Assembly: GCF_027172205.1 (NCBI RefSeq)
Contig: NC_070616.1
Location: 13,940,001-14,004,000, forward strand
Origin: Podarcis raffonei
Taxonomy: Eukaryota > Chordata > Lepidosauria > Squamata > Lacertidae
Direction of reading: 5' to 3'
Length of the DNA: 64,000 nt
The notes under the pieces were generated by a model that did not search any database, was not told where the DNA came from, and saw only the letters and a program-made list of their open reading frames with translations. This document shows positions 1 through 11,079 of the stretch, piece by piece. How positions within the stretch are numbered: position 1 is the first letter of the stretch; every line of letters begins with the position of its first letter. The position numbers and the translations under genes are program-made.

Positions 1-1717
1 AACAAGCTGGTTTTCACAGGGGAGTAACATGCTCCCTGTAAGTGGACCCAGTCAGCAGCCTGGACGCAGCATTCAGGAACAGCTAAAGCTTCCAAGCACT
101 TTTCGGGGGCATGGTGGTGTATCTTTATGTCACTTCAATTTCTTTTTGTGCACCTTTTACTCCTGCCAAGAAGCGGCTCCCCTTCCGAACTGCAAAAAAA
201 CCTCGAGCTTTTGTTCACAGTCCATTCAGTCTGGCTGAGCCTAGCCTCTTCATTCCAGAGTGAGTTTGTGTGCCGGCTCTGTTCTCCCTTCCCCTTATCA
301 GCCCAGATTCCGGACATAAACACCACCCCATGGAACAAAAAAGCAGAAGCCATAAATTTTTCCATTTCTCTGGAGAGCCAGCCAGTCATCAGAGACCCTC
401 CACCCCGAGGCCTGCTAGATGTGAGATGCCACATACCTGGGACAGCAGACCTGGGGCGAGGGGGATGGAGAGGAGACAGGAGGGTCTTTGTTTTATTTTC
501 CCTTTTTTTGCTGCTGTTCCTCTGTCCTTGCAGCAAAAGGGAAATACAGGCAAAATGAGGGGGCAGGAATTATTGTTGTTTGGTTTTAATTTATTACCTG
601 CCCTTCACCCTAAAGTGCCAGGATGGGTTACAATCTAAGACACAATATTAAAAACAATTTTAAAAGTTTACAATTACAAAAAATACAATCACAAAAAATC
701 TAATAAAAAGTAACAAAATTTCATACGATTGTTTAACATTAGACTTAGATTTTCAGTCTTTCTGCATTAGAAATCTTCAAGGCTAGCTTCTAAAAAGAGA
801 TTAATAGAGAGAGAAACGGTTTAATATCCAAAAGTTTATAATCCTGCACATTTCAGCGCTATCTGGTCCTTCATCAGGTAAAGTGGAGATGGCATAACAA
901 AATCCTAAGTATCTGTATCTTTAAATCCCCTGGTGAAGGAACTGGAAGCTTTAATCATATTGTGTGGATCAGTCCTCTCTCTCTCTTCCTGTATAGGAGT
1001 GTATGGTAAGATTTTTCCTCGCTTTCCACAACAGAGAATATCTCCAAGACATCAGGTCTTCCCACTGCCCAACCCTCCAATTTTCACCTTTTGTGAAACA
1101 GTCAACATTGGGGAGAAACCTTGCCAACATACATACCCCTCAACCGGCCCATTTTAAGCGGGACATCCCGAAAATTACAGAAGCCATCTTGGCTTTTGAT
1201 GGGCTCCTGGAATGTCCTGCTTGGCTCCTGCGAGATCGTGGCCCTGAAAGATGCAAGCTTTTGGGCGCCGTGCTCTCATCCAAGTCACATGATTTGCCTG
1301 GGAGTGTGGCCCCAAAAGACTCATATCCCTGTTTTCCTCCCAGGCATGTTGGAGTGTATGTGTCAATTTCACTAATGCTGGACCACTCAGAAATACTTAA
1401 ATGAGCCTTTCCCAGGCAGGGCCCCAACCTCTAGCTGTTATGGACTACAAATCCCATCAACCCCAGCTGGGGCTGGTGGGAGTTGGAGTCCAAAACCTCT
1501 GGAAGGTGCTGGCTAGGGAAGCCTGACTTAAACCCACCAAAGAGACAAAGGTGAGACTGACATGCCTTTCCCCTGTTTCAGCAGTGCTAGGGACATTGAT
1601 GAAACTCCTCTTTGTTAGACTCTACTTGGTGCTTATTTTACTCTTTTTGTTTGCAAAAGCGCCAAATCAACCTTGGGCCCCTCACGAATGGCAAGTTTTT
1701 GCATGTAAGAACTTAAG
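1..1717. other. Left-edge sequence without a supported gene
   Basis: Open frames of 60-143 codons occur on both strands, but none has recognisable content. Around 560-720 there is A/T-rich LINE-like 3' sequence. I see no promoter or RNA gene. Confidence -1.
1433..1515. repeat. Short palindromic repeat (ACTCCCATCAGCCCC type)
   Basis: GGACTACAAATCCCATCAAC followed by CTGGTGGGAGTTGGAGTCC form an inverted pair. Related pieces occur at 55255-55330, 55440-55510 and 58845-58920; the last lies in RAD51D intron 1. Confidence -1.
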
Positions 1718-2040
1718 GCGATCCTGCTGGATCAAGTCTAGCATCTTGTTCTCACAGTGGGCACCAGGTCCCTATGGGAAGCCCACCACCTTTCGTGGTT
1801 GCCAGCAACTGGTATTCAGGAGTATTGCTGCCTCCAACTGTGGAGACAGAACATAGTCTTCTCCTCCATGAATTTGCCTAATTCTCCGTTAAAGTCATCC
1901 AAGTGGGTGGACATCACTGGCTGCCGCAGGAGTGAGTTCCATAGTTTAACGTGAAGAAGCACTTTTATCTGTCCTGAATCTTCCAACTTTCAGCTTCATT
2001 GGCTGCCCATGATTTCCAGCATAGTAAGAGAGGGTATTTG
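1718..2040 (-). mobile_element. CR1-like LINE 3' fragment
   Basis: GATCCTGCTGGATCAAGTCT, CATCTTGTTCTCACAGTGGG and GAGTGAGTTCCATAGTTTAA are shared with 37895-38350 and, inverted, with 45365-45825. This is the 3' region of an abundant amniote CR1-type family. Confidence -1.
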
Positions 2041-2049
2041 CTGCGTATA

Positions 2050-2291
2050 CAGTGGTACCTCAGGTTAATAACTTAATTCGTTCCAGAGGTCCATTCTTAA
2101 CCTGAAACTGTTCTTAACCTGAGGTACCACTTTAGCTAATGGGGCCTCCTGCTGCCACTGCACCGCTGCCACACGATTTCTGTTCTCATCCTGAAGTAAA
2201 GTTCTTAACCCGAGGTACTACTTCCGGGTTAGCAGAGTCTGTAACCTGAAGTGCTTGTAACCCGAAGCGTTTGTAACCCGAGGTACCACTG
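2050..2291. mobile_element. Tigger-like near-palindromic MITE, copy 1
   Basis: It starts CAGTGGTACCTCAGGTTA and ends with the inverted form, CGAGGTACCACTG. TA dinucleotides flank it (2048-2049, 2292-2293), as for pogo/Tigger elements. The whole 242 bp can fold back on itself. It sits beside a CR1 3' fragment. Confidence -1.
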
Positions 2292-2621
2292 TATTCTGGA
2301 TATATTCTGCTTCAGCTTGTTCTGCAATGCTTCCCCAACGCTACCACATTGGTGCTGTCCAGAAGGGTTATAGTGAAACAAAAGCAGGACAAAAATTAAC
2401 CAGTACATTTGTAATATGAAAGACTTACGGGATTTCAGCAGGAAGTTACTGTGTTTGCACTGACTGGAAATGAAACCTTTGCAGTAACAAACAGTACTGA
2501 AAGCAGAATCGTGTGTGGCTGCCCCAAAAGCACCATAAGAACAAATCATCATGAATGTGTGATTAAAAAAAAGTCTGAATTTAATTGGAGAATCTGAATT
2601 TGCCAGCATGTGAATGAGAGT

Positions 2622-2765
2622 CAGTGTGGTGTAGTGGTTAGAGTGTCACACTAGGACCTGGGAGAGATCAGGGTTCAAATTCCCACACAGTCACATGGAA
2701 GCTCACTGGGTGACCTTGAGCCAGTCCCTGCCTCTCAGTCTAAATTATTTCACAGGGTTGTTGTT
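2622..2765 (+). mobile_element. tRNA-derived SINE (GTGGTGTAGTGGTTA family)
   Basis: A-box-like GTGGTGTAGTGGTTAGAGTG and B-box-like GGGTTCAAATTCCCAC, then the body CTCACTGGGTGACCTTGAGC, ending in CACAGGGTTGTTGTTG. Confidence -1.
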
Positions 2766-4269
2766 GTGGGAATGGTGCATCCGAAATGTTGTGCAAAGGG
2801 TTAATGCTATAGCATAGAATCTTGTGATGTCATATATACTGAGGCATTTCACCCCAAGTTCAGTTATCAACTGTGTGAGAGTTTCAACAGTGAAAGCAGC
2901 AAGTGTGTTGTGTACGCTGCTACCTGTCCTCAGAGTCAGTCTGTAAATATCAGTCAGTCTCAGATACAAATTTGTGTAAAATATGTTTCAGTAACACAAG
3001 TATTAGCTACCTCTCTTGTACATTCAATCTGACCAGAGCAAGTACAGCAGGTACAAGTCATATGTTGTTTTTAAACTTTGAAAAGCAAGTGTTGCCAGGT
3101 TTTTCTAGGAGAAAAGAGAACTATTAAAAACGGGTCAAACCACCCAGGCCAACTTCTGCACAACTCTGTAAAGTACAATTACCACAGTTGTGGGGCTCGA
3201 ATGTGAAGAGAGGAGAAACATGTACGCTACCTTGAGCTCCTTGGAGAAAATATGGGATATAAATGCCGTGCAGCGCAACTGAATCCCACCCCAAAATGGC
3301 AAAATCTGGAAGCAGCCTGTCTAATCACAGCAGGGCACTCTGTATGAGCTCCTAAACTAAGCAGGTCAGGAAAAATCTTCTCCCAAAATAGCTGGAGGTG
3401 ACATGATGATGATGATGATGAAGAAGAAGAAGAAGAAGAAAAGCATAACCGGTGGACTGCAGTGATGTTTGTCATTAAAGTGCTTGAAAAGGAACGTGAG
3501 ATTTCTACCTTTGCATGCTAAAAGCATACAGCTTGTTTCAGGTGTGACAGTGAAGTTGTGCCCCCAATTTTAATTCAGGGGTCAGGTGGGATGTACTTCA
3601 GCGATCATGAAATTTGGGGGACACTGGGGGGAAATGCATTCAGTATGCTAAGAAAAGCAAGCATAAAATAAACCCAAAGTGGTATGCACTGTCCCTCTGC
3701 CCCCATTTTGTTCTCACAGCGACACTATGATGTAGGTTTTTCTTTTCCTTTTTGCACACCAGTGCTGAGTTAGAAGACATTTGTTCACCTCCTCCTCCTC
3801 CCCCAGGCAGAGCCTAATTCTGGTTACAAGCTCTCCAGATAACAGCAGCGCAACCTTAACTGATTAGATGAAGGCATCCAGCTTAGAGATAGATATATTA
3901 AAATTGATAGATCAGATAGATGACAGCTTTCAAGGCTCTGCTGTCGATCCTGAGGCCATAGTAAACAGCCTCTCTTAAGACTCCAAGCCTCTCTTAAGAT
4001 TCCAAGCAGCTTCTCTTCCCCCACCCTGTTCTCCCTCCAAGCCTGCAAAGGAGGAAATGCCCTTTTCTATAGAATATTCCATAAGGCAGGAAACAAACAG
4101 GAGACCTTTCCATAGCCCTCTGCCTCTCAGATCCTTGTTTAGCATAATGGAGGATGGGTTGAATACAGACAAAAGAAAGCTCTCCAGATGGTGTGGGCCA
4201 GAGGCTGTGCTCAGAAAGCCACAGGCCAGGAAGGCATGTAAAGAAAGAGATGTATTGAGCGCATATGTA
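2766..4269. other. Intergenic sequence, nothing firm
   Basis: 2760-3130 contains a TATATACT motif and could be an old LTR remnant, but I could not define ends. The rest, apart from the trinucleotide repeat, shows nothing I can support. Confidence -1.
3402..3440. repeat. ATG/AAG trinucleotide repeat
   Basis: About six GAT units then seven AAG units. Other short triplet runs: 8215-8239 (ATT), 8625-8661 (GAT then GCA), 57797-57820 (AAT). Confidence -1.
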
Positions 4270-5200
4270 TTGTGTGCTTTTTAGCATGTTTATAAGGGAT
4301 CTACTGTAGAGTTAGGAGTGAGCAGTGAAGTGGCCACGTTTGCTGATGATGCTAAATTGTTTGGGAGTAAGCAATCGTAATTTCACATATAGACTCACGG
4401 GGTATGAACTGGAGGTGACGGACCAGGAATGAGATCTTGGGATTGTAGTGGATAGCTCAATGGAGATGTCAACGCAATGTGCGGTTGCTACGAAAAAGGC
4501 AAACTCCATGCAAGGGATCATTAGGAAATGAAATGAAAATCATATAGGACTGTAGAGCTGGAAGGGGCCAAATAAAACTGCCAATACAGTGGTACCTCGG
4601 GTTACAGATGCTTCAGGTTACAGATACTTCAGGTTACAGACTCCACTAACCCAGAAATAGTACCTCAGGTTAAGAACTTTGCTTCAGGATGAGAACAGAA
4701 ATTTTGTGGCAGCGGGAGGCCCCATTAGCTAAAATGGTACCTCAGATTAAGAACAGTTTCAGGTTAAGAACAGACCTCCGGAACGAATTAAGTTCTTAAC
4801 CCAAGGTACCACTGTATCATAATACCATTATACAAATCTATGGTGAGACTGCATTTGGACACTGGTCGTCTCACCTCAAAAAGGATGTTGTTGATGAAGG
4901 AGGGTGGAGTGACTCCCCTATGGTGAAAGGTTTGGGACTTCTTAGTCCAGAGAATAGATGAGTAAGAGATGGCACAAAAGAAGTTTATAAAATGATATAT
5001 GGTCACGGAGAAAGTGGACAGAGAAAAAATTTCCTCCCTCTCATAACACCAGAACTCATGGGCATCCAGTGAAGTTGGAAGTTTCGGAACAGATAAAAGG
5101 AAGGACTTCTTCACACAGTTGAGAAACTATGGAACTCACTCTCACAGGAGAAATGCACCAGGCCGGGCCCATTCGTGGTACAGCTTCTGGAGAATGCTGA
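4270..5200 (+). mobile_element. CR1-like LINE fragment, interrupted by a MITE
   Basis: The plus strand shows typical CR1 reverse-transcriptase wording at DNA level (GAAGTGGCCACGTTTGCTGA, GATGATGCTAAATTG), then the downstream segment with 'CACACAGTTGAGAAACTATGG' type 3' sequence. A Tigger-like MITE (4587-4814) splits it. It is heavily decayed. Confidence -1.
4587..4814. mobile_element. Tigger-like MITE, copy 2
   Basis: Terminal inverted repeats CAGTGGTACCTCGGGTTA and AAGGTACCACTG, flanked by TA. Inserted in a CR1 fragment, in the opposite internal orientation to copy 1. Confidence -1.
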
Positions 5201-5270
5201 ATAGAACGCCTTTTTACCCTGTCTTTTGATACTTGAGGGGTATATTTTTAGAGCCCTGCTTATTTCTGTA

Positions 5271-5512
5271 CAGTGGTACTTCGGGTTAAGTACTTAATTC
5301 GTTCTGGAGCTCTGTTCTTAACCTGGAACTGTTCTTAACCTCAAACACCACTTTAGCTAATGGGGCCTCCCGCTGCCGCCGTGCCGCCGGAGCACGATTT
5401 CTGTTCTCATCCTGAAGCAAAGTTCTTAACCTGAAGCACTATTTCTGGGTTAGCAGAGTCTGTAACTTGAAGCGTATGTAACCTGAAGCGTATGTAACCC
5501 GAGGTACCACTG
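5271..5512. mobile_element. Tigger-like MITE, copy 3
   Basis: Starts CAGTGGTACTTCGGGTTA, ends CGAGGTACCACTG, with TA on both sides. The inner block GGGGCCTCCCGCTGCCGCC is shared among copies. Confidence -1.
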
Positions 5513-5639
5513 TAATTGTAAATTGCTTTAAACAGTTTTTTAAAAAATAAATAAATTGTGTTTTAATTTGTTGCCCTGGAACATTAGGGAAAAGGGCAGG
5601 TAATTAAGAACAGACACACATCCCTTTGAATTCTAGGAA

Positions 5640-5825
5640 CATAGGAGACCGAGTCAGATCATTGATTCATCTAGCTCAGTACTGTCTATATTGAGTGGCA
5701 GAGGCTCTCTGGGATTTTAGGCTGGGGGTCTCTTCCAGCCTAGGTGGAGATGCCAGGGATTGAATTTGGAGCCTTCTGCAAGCAAGGCAGGTGCTCTAGC
5801 ACTGAGCTACCGACCTTCACCTAAA
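5640..5825 (-). mobile_element. tRNA-derived SINE (TAGCTCAGTGCTAGAGC family)
   Basis: The minus strand reads GGTAGCTCAGTGCTAGAGCA, the tRNA A-box region, and ATTCAATCCCTGGCAT (B-box region). Other copies: 5877-6315 (split), 46255-46450, 57190-57500, 59930-60110 and 60420-60610. Confidence -1.
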
Positions 5826-5876
5826 AATAAAAAAAGAATCCAGTCCTCATGCCTCTGGTTAATGGCACAATTAAAT

Positions 5877-6315
5877 AGGAACATGGGCAGTTGCTTCAAA
5901 CTAAGTTAGACCATTGGGTCTATCTGGCTCAGTACAGTGGTACCTCAGGTTACATATGCTTCAGGTTACATACGCTTCAGGTTACAGACTCCGCTAACCC
6001 AGAAATAGTGCTTCAGGTTAAGAACTTTGCATCAGGATGAGAACAGAAATCGGGCTCCGGTGGCGCGGCAGCAGCAGGAGGCCCCATTAGCTAAAGTGGT
6101 GCTTCAGGTTAAGAACAGTTTCAGGTTAAGAACAGGCCTCCGGAACGATTTAAGTACTTAACCCGAGGTAGCACTGTATTCCCTATACTGACTGGCAGCA
6201 GCTCCCCAAGATTTCAGGCAGGGCTCTCTCTCAGCCCTACCTGGAGATGCCAGGAATTGAATTTGGGACCTTCTCAATGCAAGACAGATGCTCTGACCAC
6301 TGAGCTATGGTGCCT
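5877..6315 (-). mobile_element. tRNA-derived SINE split by MITE copy 4
   Basis: Halves 5877-5934 and 6177-6315 together make one SINE of the TAGCTCAGTG family; the head reads CATAGCTCAGTGGTCAGAGC on the minus strand. Confidence -1.
5935..6176. mobile_element. Tigger-like MITE, copy 4, inside a tRNA-derived SINE
   Basis: Starts CAGTGGTACCTCAGGTTA and ends GCACTG with flanking TA. The SINE halves are at 5877-5934 and 6177-6315, so the MITE is younger than that SINE. Confidence -1.
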
Positions 6316-6511
6316 TCTCTGCTGTTCGTGTCTGCAGATTTTGGGAGCCGTCACTCAGCTTCCTTTCCCATCAGGGCATAACTCATCGCTCCCTGCTGGA
6401 GTCTTGTAACTTTCTGCCACACATTTACTCCTCTGATTTATGTTCCAGACAGCAATAGCATGATAGCATTGGGGACGCATCTTGGCACAAGCTAAATCAG
6501 AAAAAACCTAC

Positions 6512-6630
6512 CAATGATGCCCTGCTGTTGTGCCATAATTATTGCAGGAAACACCCACATTAAAATAGAATAAAAACCCACCAGTCTGAAGGTGCCCAGG
6601 AAGGTAATATTTCTCCACATGCTGGTGTTT
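6512..6630 (-). CDS. Weak candidate second exon of the CpG-island gene
   Basis: A 119-bp segment on the minus strand is bounded by an acceptor (CTCCAACTTTCAG) and a donor (GTAGGT). In phase with the 36-codon first exon it reads KHQHVEKYYLPGHLQTGGF and onward with no stop. In another frame it reads a hydrophobic, membrane-like run (NITFLGTFRLVGFYSILMWV). Neither version is recognised. The upstream intron would be only 215 bp and includes a TC/AC microsatellite. Low confidence. Confidence -1.
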
Positions 6631-6647
6631 CTGAAAGTTGGAGAGGG

Positions 6648-6648
<1 letters not shown>

Positions 6649-6724
<76 letters not shown>
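6649..6724. repeat. TC/AC microsatellite
   Basis: About 58 bp of TC repeat followed by about 16 bp of AC. Confidence -1.
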
Positions 6725-6725
<1 letters not shown>

Positions 6726-6839
6726 ATTGAGTTTAAAAACAGAAACTCATTTGCATCCAGTTAGCCAGAAGAGTTCATGAGCACCTCTTTCTTGGGAAGA
6801 AATCTGGGCATTAACCCCTCCCTTCCCTGCTCTTGGGAG

Positions 6840-7240
6840 CCTCACCTCCGCCTCCTGCCGGCTCTCAGCCCCCGCCCGGCCGAGCCCCGCGGTGTCTCCT
6901 CGGGAGTAGAGCCGCGACAGAAGCAGGAGACCCAGGATCGGGGCTGCGGCCATCGCCCAGCCGGATGAGAGCTGCTCTCCGGAGCCCTGCTCAGCCTCCT
7001 TCTCTCCCTCCCATCCGGCGGCGCCGGCTGAGCACGCCCAGAGGAGACGGCAGGAAGGCAGGCAGGCAGGCAGGCAGGCAGGCAGCTGGCGGGCTGAGCA
7101 GCTCCAGCCCTCGCGCAGACACACAAACGCAACCTCGACGAGGCTTTCCCCTTTTCCTTAGGCTGGACAGCTTGAAGGGGCCACTCCCCTTCCCCACTCG
7201 GCGTCTTTTTGCGCGGCAGGCAGAAATCCAACAGGGGTAG
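6840..7240 (-). promoter_or_regulatory. CpG-rich island, probable promoter
   Basis: This is the only clearly CpG- and GC-rich block in the window (many CG dinucleotides, GCCCCGCCC-like stretches). It includes a GGCA microsatellite at about 7058-7083. The candidate signal-peptide exon lies at its left side and points left, so a minus-strand promoter is the simplest reading; a plus-strand transcript is not excluded. Confidence -1.
6846..6953 (-). CDS. Possible first coding exon of an unidentified secreted or membrane protein
   Basis: Inside a CpG-rich island, an ATG at 6951-6953 opens 36 codons that end at a good donor (GAG followed by GTGAGG at 6840-6845). The peptide begins MAAAPILGLLLLSRLYSRGD, which looks like a signal peptide: short N-region, Leu-rich core, small residues after it. 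The rest is GC-rich and low in complexity (AGLGRAGAESRQEAE). I do not recognise the gene, and no convincing downstream exons were found except the weak candidate at 6512-6630. The promoter-like composition, start codon and donor agree, but this could still be a non-coding first exon. Confidence -1.
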
Positions 7241-7760
7241 CCAACGCCCGTGCGTTGTGAGTCTAATGAAACACCTCGAAGTGTGCTAGCGATAAAAAAG
7301 GACAACGATCAAAACGATATTAACATATATTTTCTCTTTCTCGCTCTAATATATATTAATGATTAACGGTATTAACAATATTAACATATTAATAAGTATT
7401 AAGCCATTTCATGTATACGGTATACTGTGCGCCCACGTATAAATGATTTCATATAACAAAACAAAACCATTTCTCATACACACACACACAACCCCATACA
7501 GATGCAGAGTGAAATTTCACAAAAGTCCCCTTAAAAGGCTTGTTGAAAAAGGAAAGTCTTTTGTAGGAGTCAAAAGACAATGGAATCATAGGATTGTAGA
7601 GCTTGAAGGATCATCTAGTCCAACCCCTTGCAATGCAGCATCCGTGACAGATGGCCATCCAGCCTCTGCTTAAAACCTCCGGAGGGAGCCCATAGAGACA
7701 GCACCTTTCGGATATGTAAGGGCAGGGAGTTCCGAAGGCAATTTCAATTACATTTATATA

Positions 7761-7975
7761 CAGTGGTACCTCGGGTTACATACACTTCAGGTTACAGACT
7801 CCGCTGACCCAGAAATAGTACCTCAGGTTAAGAGCTTTGCTTCAGGATGAGAACAGAAATCATGCTGTGGCAGCGGGAGGCCCCATTAGCTAAAGTGGTA
7901 CCTCAGGTTAAGAACAGTTTCAGGTTAAGAACGGACCTCTGGAAAGAATTAAGTACTTAACCTGAGGTACCACTG
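7761..7975. mobile_element. Tigger-like MITE, copy 5
   Basis: Inverted ends CAGTGGTACCTCGGGTTA and TGAGGTACCACTG, flanked by TA, 215 bp. Confidence -1.
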
Positions 7976-7977
7976 TA

Positions 7978-8060
7978 GTTTCCAGCAACTGGTATTCTGA
8001 AGCATTGCTTCCTCCAGCTGTGGAGGCAGAGAAGAACCATTGTGGCTAGTAGCCATTGAA
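7978..8060 (-). mobile_element. CR1-like LINE 3' fragment, short
   Basis: CCAGCAACTGGTATTCTGAA and CTCCAGCTGTGGAGGCAGAG match the middle of the 3' region at 1718-2040. It directly abuts a Tigger-like MITE. Confidence -1.
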
Positions 8061-8661
8061 ATATTTTGATGCTTTTTGTTTCTTTTGACCTCTTCCGTAT
8101 CTTATTTGAATTGAAATAAACATAGTGTAAATAATAATAATAATGATAAATGTCAGTGGATGGGTAATTTGAGTATGCACTTTTTTACTTTAAGTTTTTT
8201 TTAAGGTGTTTAAAATTATTATTATTATTATTATTATTACACCACAAAAGAGAAAGTCTTGTGGAACAGCAATCCATGCCACTGCGGTTTTGCAGGTGTG
8301 AAACCATCCAGATTGTTGTTTGTTTGCTCTGGTTACATGACTGCCAACAACCCCTGTTGATGTCAAAACCGTCCTGGCAGCATCTCGGAGCAGGAATTCC
8401 TTTGGAAACAACAATAAGTCCTGCTCCCGATGCATCTGTGTTGTTGCGAGATGTTTCTAGGAAGTAAGGAGAGCCAACTGTTATTCCACTTAAGAACATG
8501 TGTTTGGACGGCAGTTGGCCACATTCCACATAGGTAACGGTAGGGAACTAACTGTATGGCTTGACAGCAGTGAAAAGGACCTAGCGGTCATAGCAGACCA
8601 CAAGCTTAACATCAATCAATTGTGTGATGATGATGATGATGCAGCAGCAGCAGCAGCAGCA

Positions 8662-10799
8662 AGAAGGAGTTGGGGGTGTTGAGCCTGGAAAAGAGGCTCA
8701 TATAAGCATATATAAGGTATCAGGGATCTAAAATCAAAGGTTGGAATGGTTATGTGTGTGTGTTTTGCAGTCATTGAGAAGTTAACAATTTATTTAACAA
8801 TATTTAGCATTTCCAGGTGTTCAAAGTTCTTTATGCACCTTATTGAACTATAATCTTCACAACCATCCAGTGGGCTGAATCTGGTGTTACTGATACTCAG
8901 AGTAAGATCCGTGGAAATGAATGGACACGACAAACATAAACTGACTGATTTTTAAAATGGTTGTCTTCAGCTAAGTTCTGAGCAGAGTAAACCCTGTTGA
9001 AATTAATAGACTTGGCTTAATCATCTCCTTTAACTTCAATGGGTTTACTCTGAGTAAAACTGCAACCCATTAATTTACAATCTGCGGACACATGCCGGCT
9101 CCCTCGGCCTGTAAAGCCTGTAAACCTCAGAGTCGTCTGTGACTGGACTTAACTGTCAGGGGCCCTTTACCTTTACCTTTTTTTGCAGACTAACCAAGTT
9201 CTTTGCGTTTTCTCTGTTTGCTTGTTTTTCAGCCCCCACCCAATGGCAAGCAAGAATGAAAACACATTCCTGGATCTTTATCATATTTAAGTACAAAAAT
9301 CTTGAGAGATTAAGACTGCTGCCGTAGGAGGCTATTTAAAGAATGAGGTGTGGCAGTAGACTAGCCAAGCAGTGAGTGACACACCGTCTGGACCCAGGTG
9401 AAGGGGGTGCATTCAGTCATTCCTAAACCTGTGGCATTACTCATTCCAGGCAAGGCACCTTAAAGCTTTTGCATGAGATGGAACACTCCTAAAGTGCCAT
9501 TACACCCTCCACCACTATATTTTCAAATTCTGGATGCTTTAAAAATCCCATATTGTGGAATTCCTGCCTGAGAGAGGTCAGACTGGCTCCCTCTCTCTTT
9601 TCTTTCTGCCGGCAGGCTAAGATCTTCCTGTTCAGACAGGCCTTTGGAAACTAAGTGCAGGCGATGCTGGCCACAGGGCAAAATAGATTTTTAATTGCTG
9701 GTTCTAAACATTTTCTGGTGTATTTTAACTATTGTTTTTAACCACTTTTGTTTTTAATTACTTTGCATTTTCTAATGTTGTTTTTAAATTTTAGAAGCCA
9801 CCTCAAATCCCAACTTGGGAGAAAGGTGGGACATACGTAAATCCATTCAATAAATCCTACGTACCTGGCACAAAAACAAAAGGCTTGTGGGGCTGTTGGC
9901 ACCTACTGCCACCCTATGGTGCTTTTTCACCCACGTTAATGCTTCCTGCTGGCAGGTTTTGACAGAGATTAGGATCATCTTGGATCGTCCTTTGAACTTA
10001 GGCCCTAAACTCTGCCTCCTCTCCATTTTCACAGGGAGTTACATTGATCCCCTTCTCTTTGTAAACCCCTATTGGTTTTCTCCTGGATGCTGCTAGCCTT
10101 GTCACTACTCAGGGATGGAAAAACGTCACAGTCCTTACATTAAATACATGGTACCAAAGAATAAAAAAGCAGCGTCCAAAACTCACACATCCTCTTAAGG
10201 AACTTAGATGGACTTTGCCGCCACCTGGTGGACATTTATTATACACATAAATAAGCAACACTTGAGAGCCATTCTTCCTGTTGATTTATGGTATTTTTTG
10301 GAAATACTTGTAAAATCTTAATAATGCTGGACCTCTTGGACTCTCTCTCTGGGCCTGGGCTCTTCGTGTCTTTTTGGTTCTTGGGATTTATACTCTTCTA
10401 CCTTTTTTGTTTTTTAACCTACCACCCATTCACTTGTTGTTTTTGATAAGGAAAAATTCTGGGGTCAGAGACTACTCAACAGCCCAGCTCATCGGGGTCC
10501 AAGTCCCCTGTGGGTCAATGCAGTCAGTAAAAGAAGGAAGTTCCAGCCAAGTAATTTGGAGCAAAACAGCAGTCAGTAGACTTAGATCTTTTATTTGTTG
10601 TGCAATAGGTAGTAAGAACAGCAATAAGAACCGCGAGCATGGGGCGACACTGACTTTTAAAACTTCCCACTGTTGCAGGAATTTATGTATAGGTTGCGGG
10701 AGGGTTGCCCCTCCAGCAGAAAATGAAATAAATAAATAATTGCTTCCCCATGGGGTCCTTGCCTCGTAAGGAGGACCGGGACCTCGGAAGGAGCGTGGT
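8662..10799. other. Intergenic sequence, mainly decayed repeats
   Basis: 9595-9850 has the wording of LINE 3' ends (GCTAAGATCTTCCTGTTCAG; GGAGAAAGGTGGGACATA). No coding feature is supported. Confidence -1.
9080..9180 (+). mobile_element. Sauria-type SINE, 3' fragment
   Basis: CTGGACTTAACTGTCAGGGG then CCTTTACCTTTACCTTTTT: the tail part of the SINE without its tRNA-like head. Confidence -1.
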
Positions 10800-10985
10800 T
10801 GTAGAGGCTCTGTACAGATCGGGAAATGACAGAGACCACACCAGGATTGGCGAAAAGCAAAGTCTGATCTTTATTGAAAGAACAGGAAAAACAAAAACTG
10901 TTGCAACAGGGTCCTCCCTCACGTAACAAGAACGGAGTGAGAACAACCGAACCAAAGAGCTGGCTTGACTCTTATACCTTTTGAC
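10800..10985 (-). mobile_element. LTR-like fragment of an endogenous retroelement (fossil)
   Basis: The segment shares a core with 12580-12740: TGATCTTTATTGAA, then TGTTGCAACAGGG and a CTCCCTCAC stretch, then a TTATA-type block. On the minus strand this gives a TATA-like motif followed by AATAAA, the order seen in LTRs. No partner LTR or internal coding region was found. A Sauria-type SINE 3' piece abuts it at 10982. Low confidence. Confidence -1.
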
Positions 10986-11079
10986 CGGAAGCTGTACGCT
11001 GGCTCCCTCGGCCAATAAAGCGAGATGGAGTCAGCCACGACTGGACCTAATGGTCAGGGGTCCCTTTACCTTTACCTTT
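10982..11079 (+). mobile_element. Sauria-type SINE, 3' fragment
   Basis: GGCTCCCTCGGCCAATAAAG through CCCTTTACCTTTACCTTTA. It abuts an LTR-like fragment. Confidence -1.

Noticed and set aside
127-558. 143-codon plus-strand open frame with a hydrophobic tail
   Set aside because: No recognised motif, no promoter or splice context, and an equally long frame exists on the other strand.
6492-6780. Arg-Glu and Leu-Ser repeat frames
   Set aside because: These are translations of the TC microsatellite.
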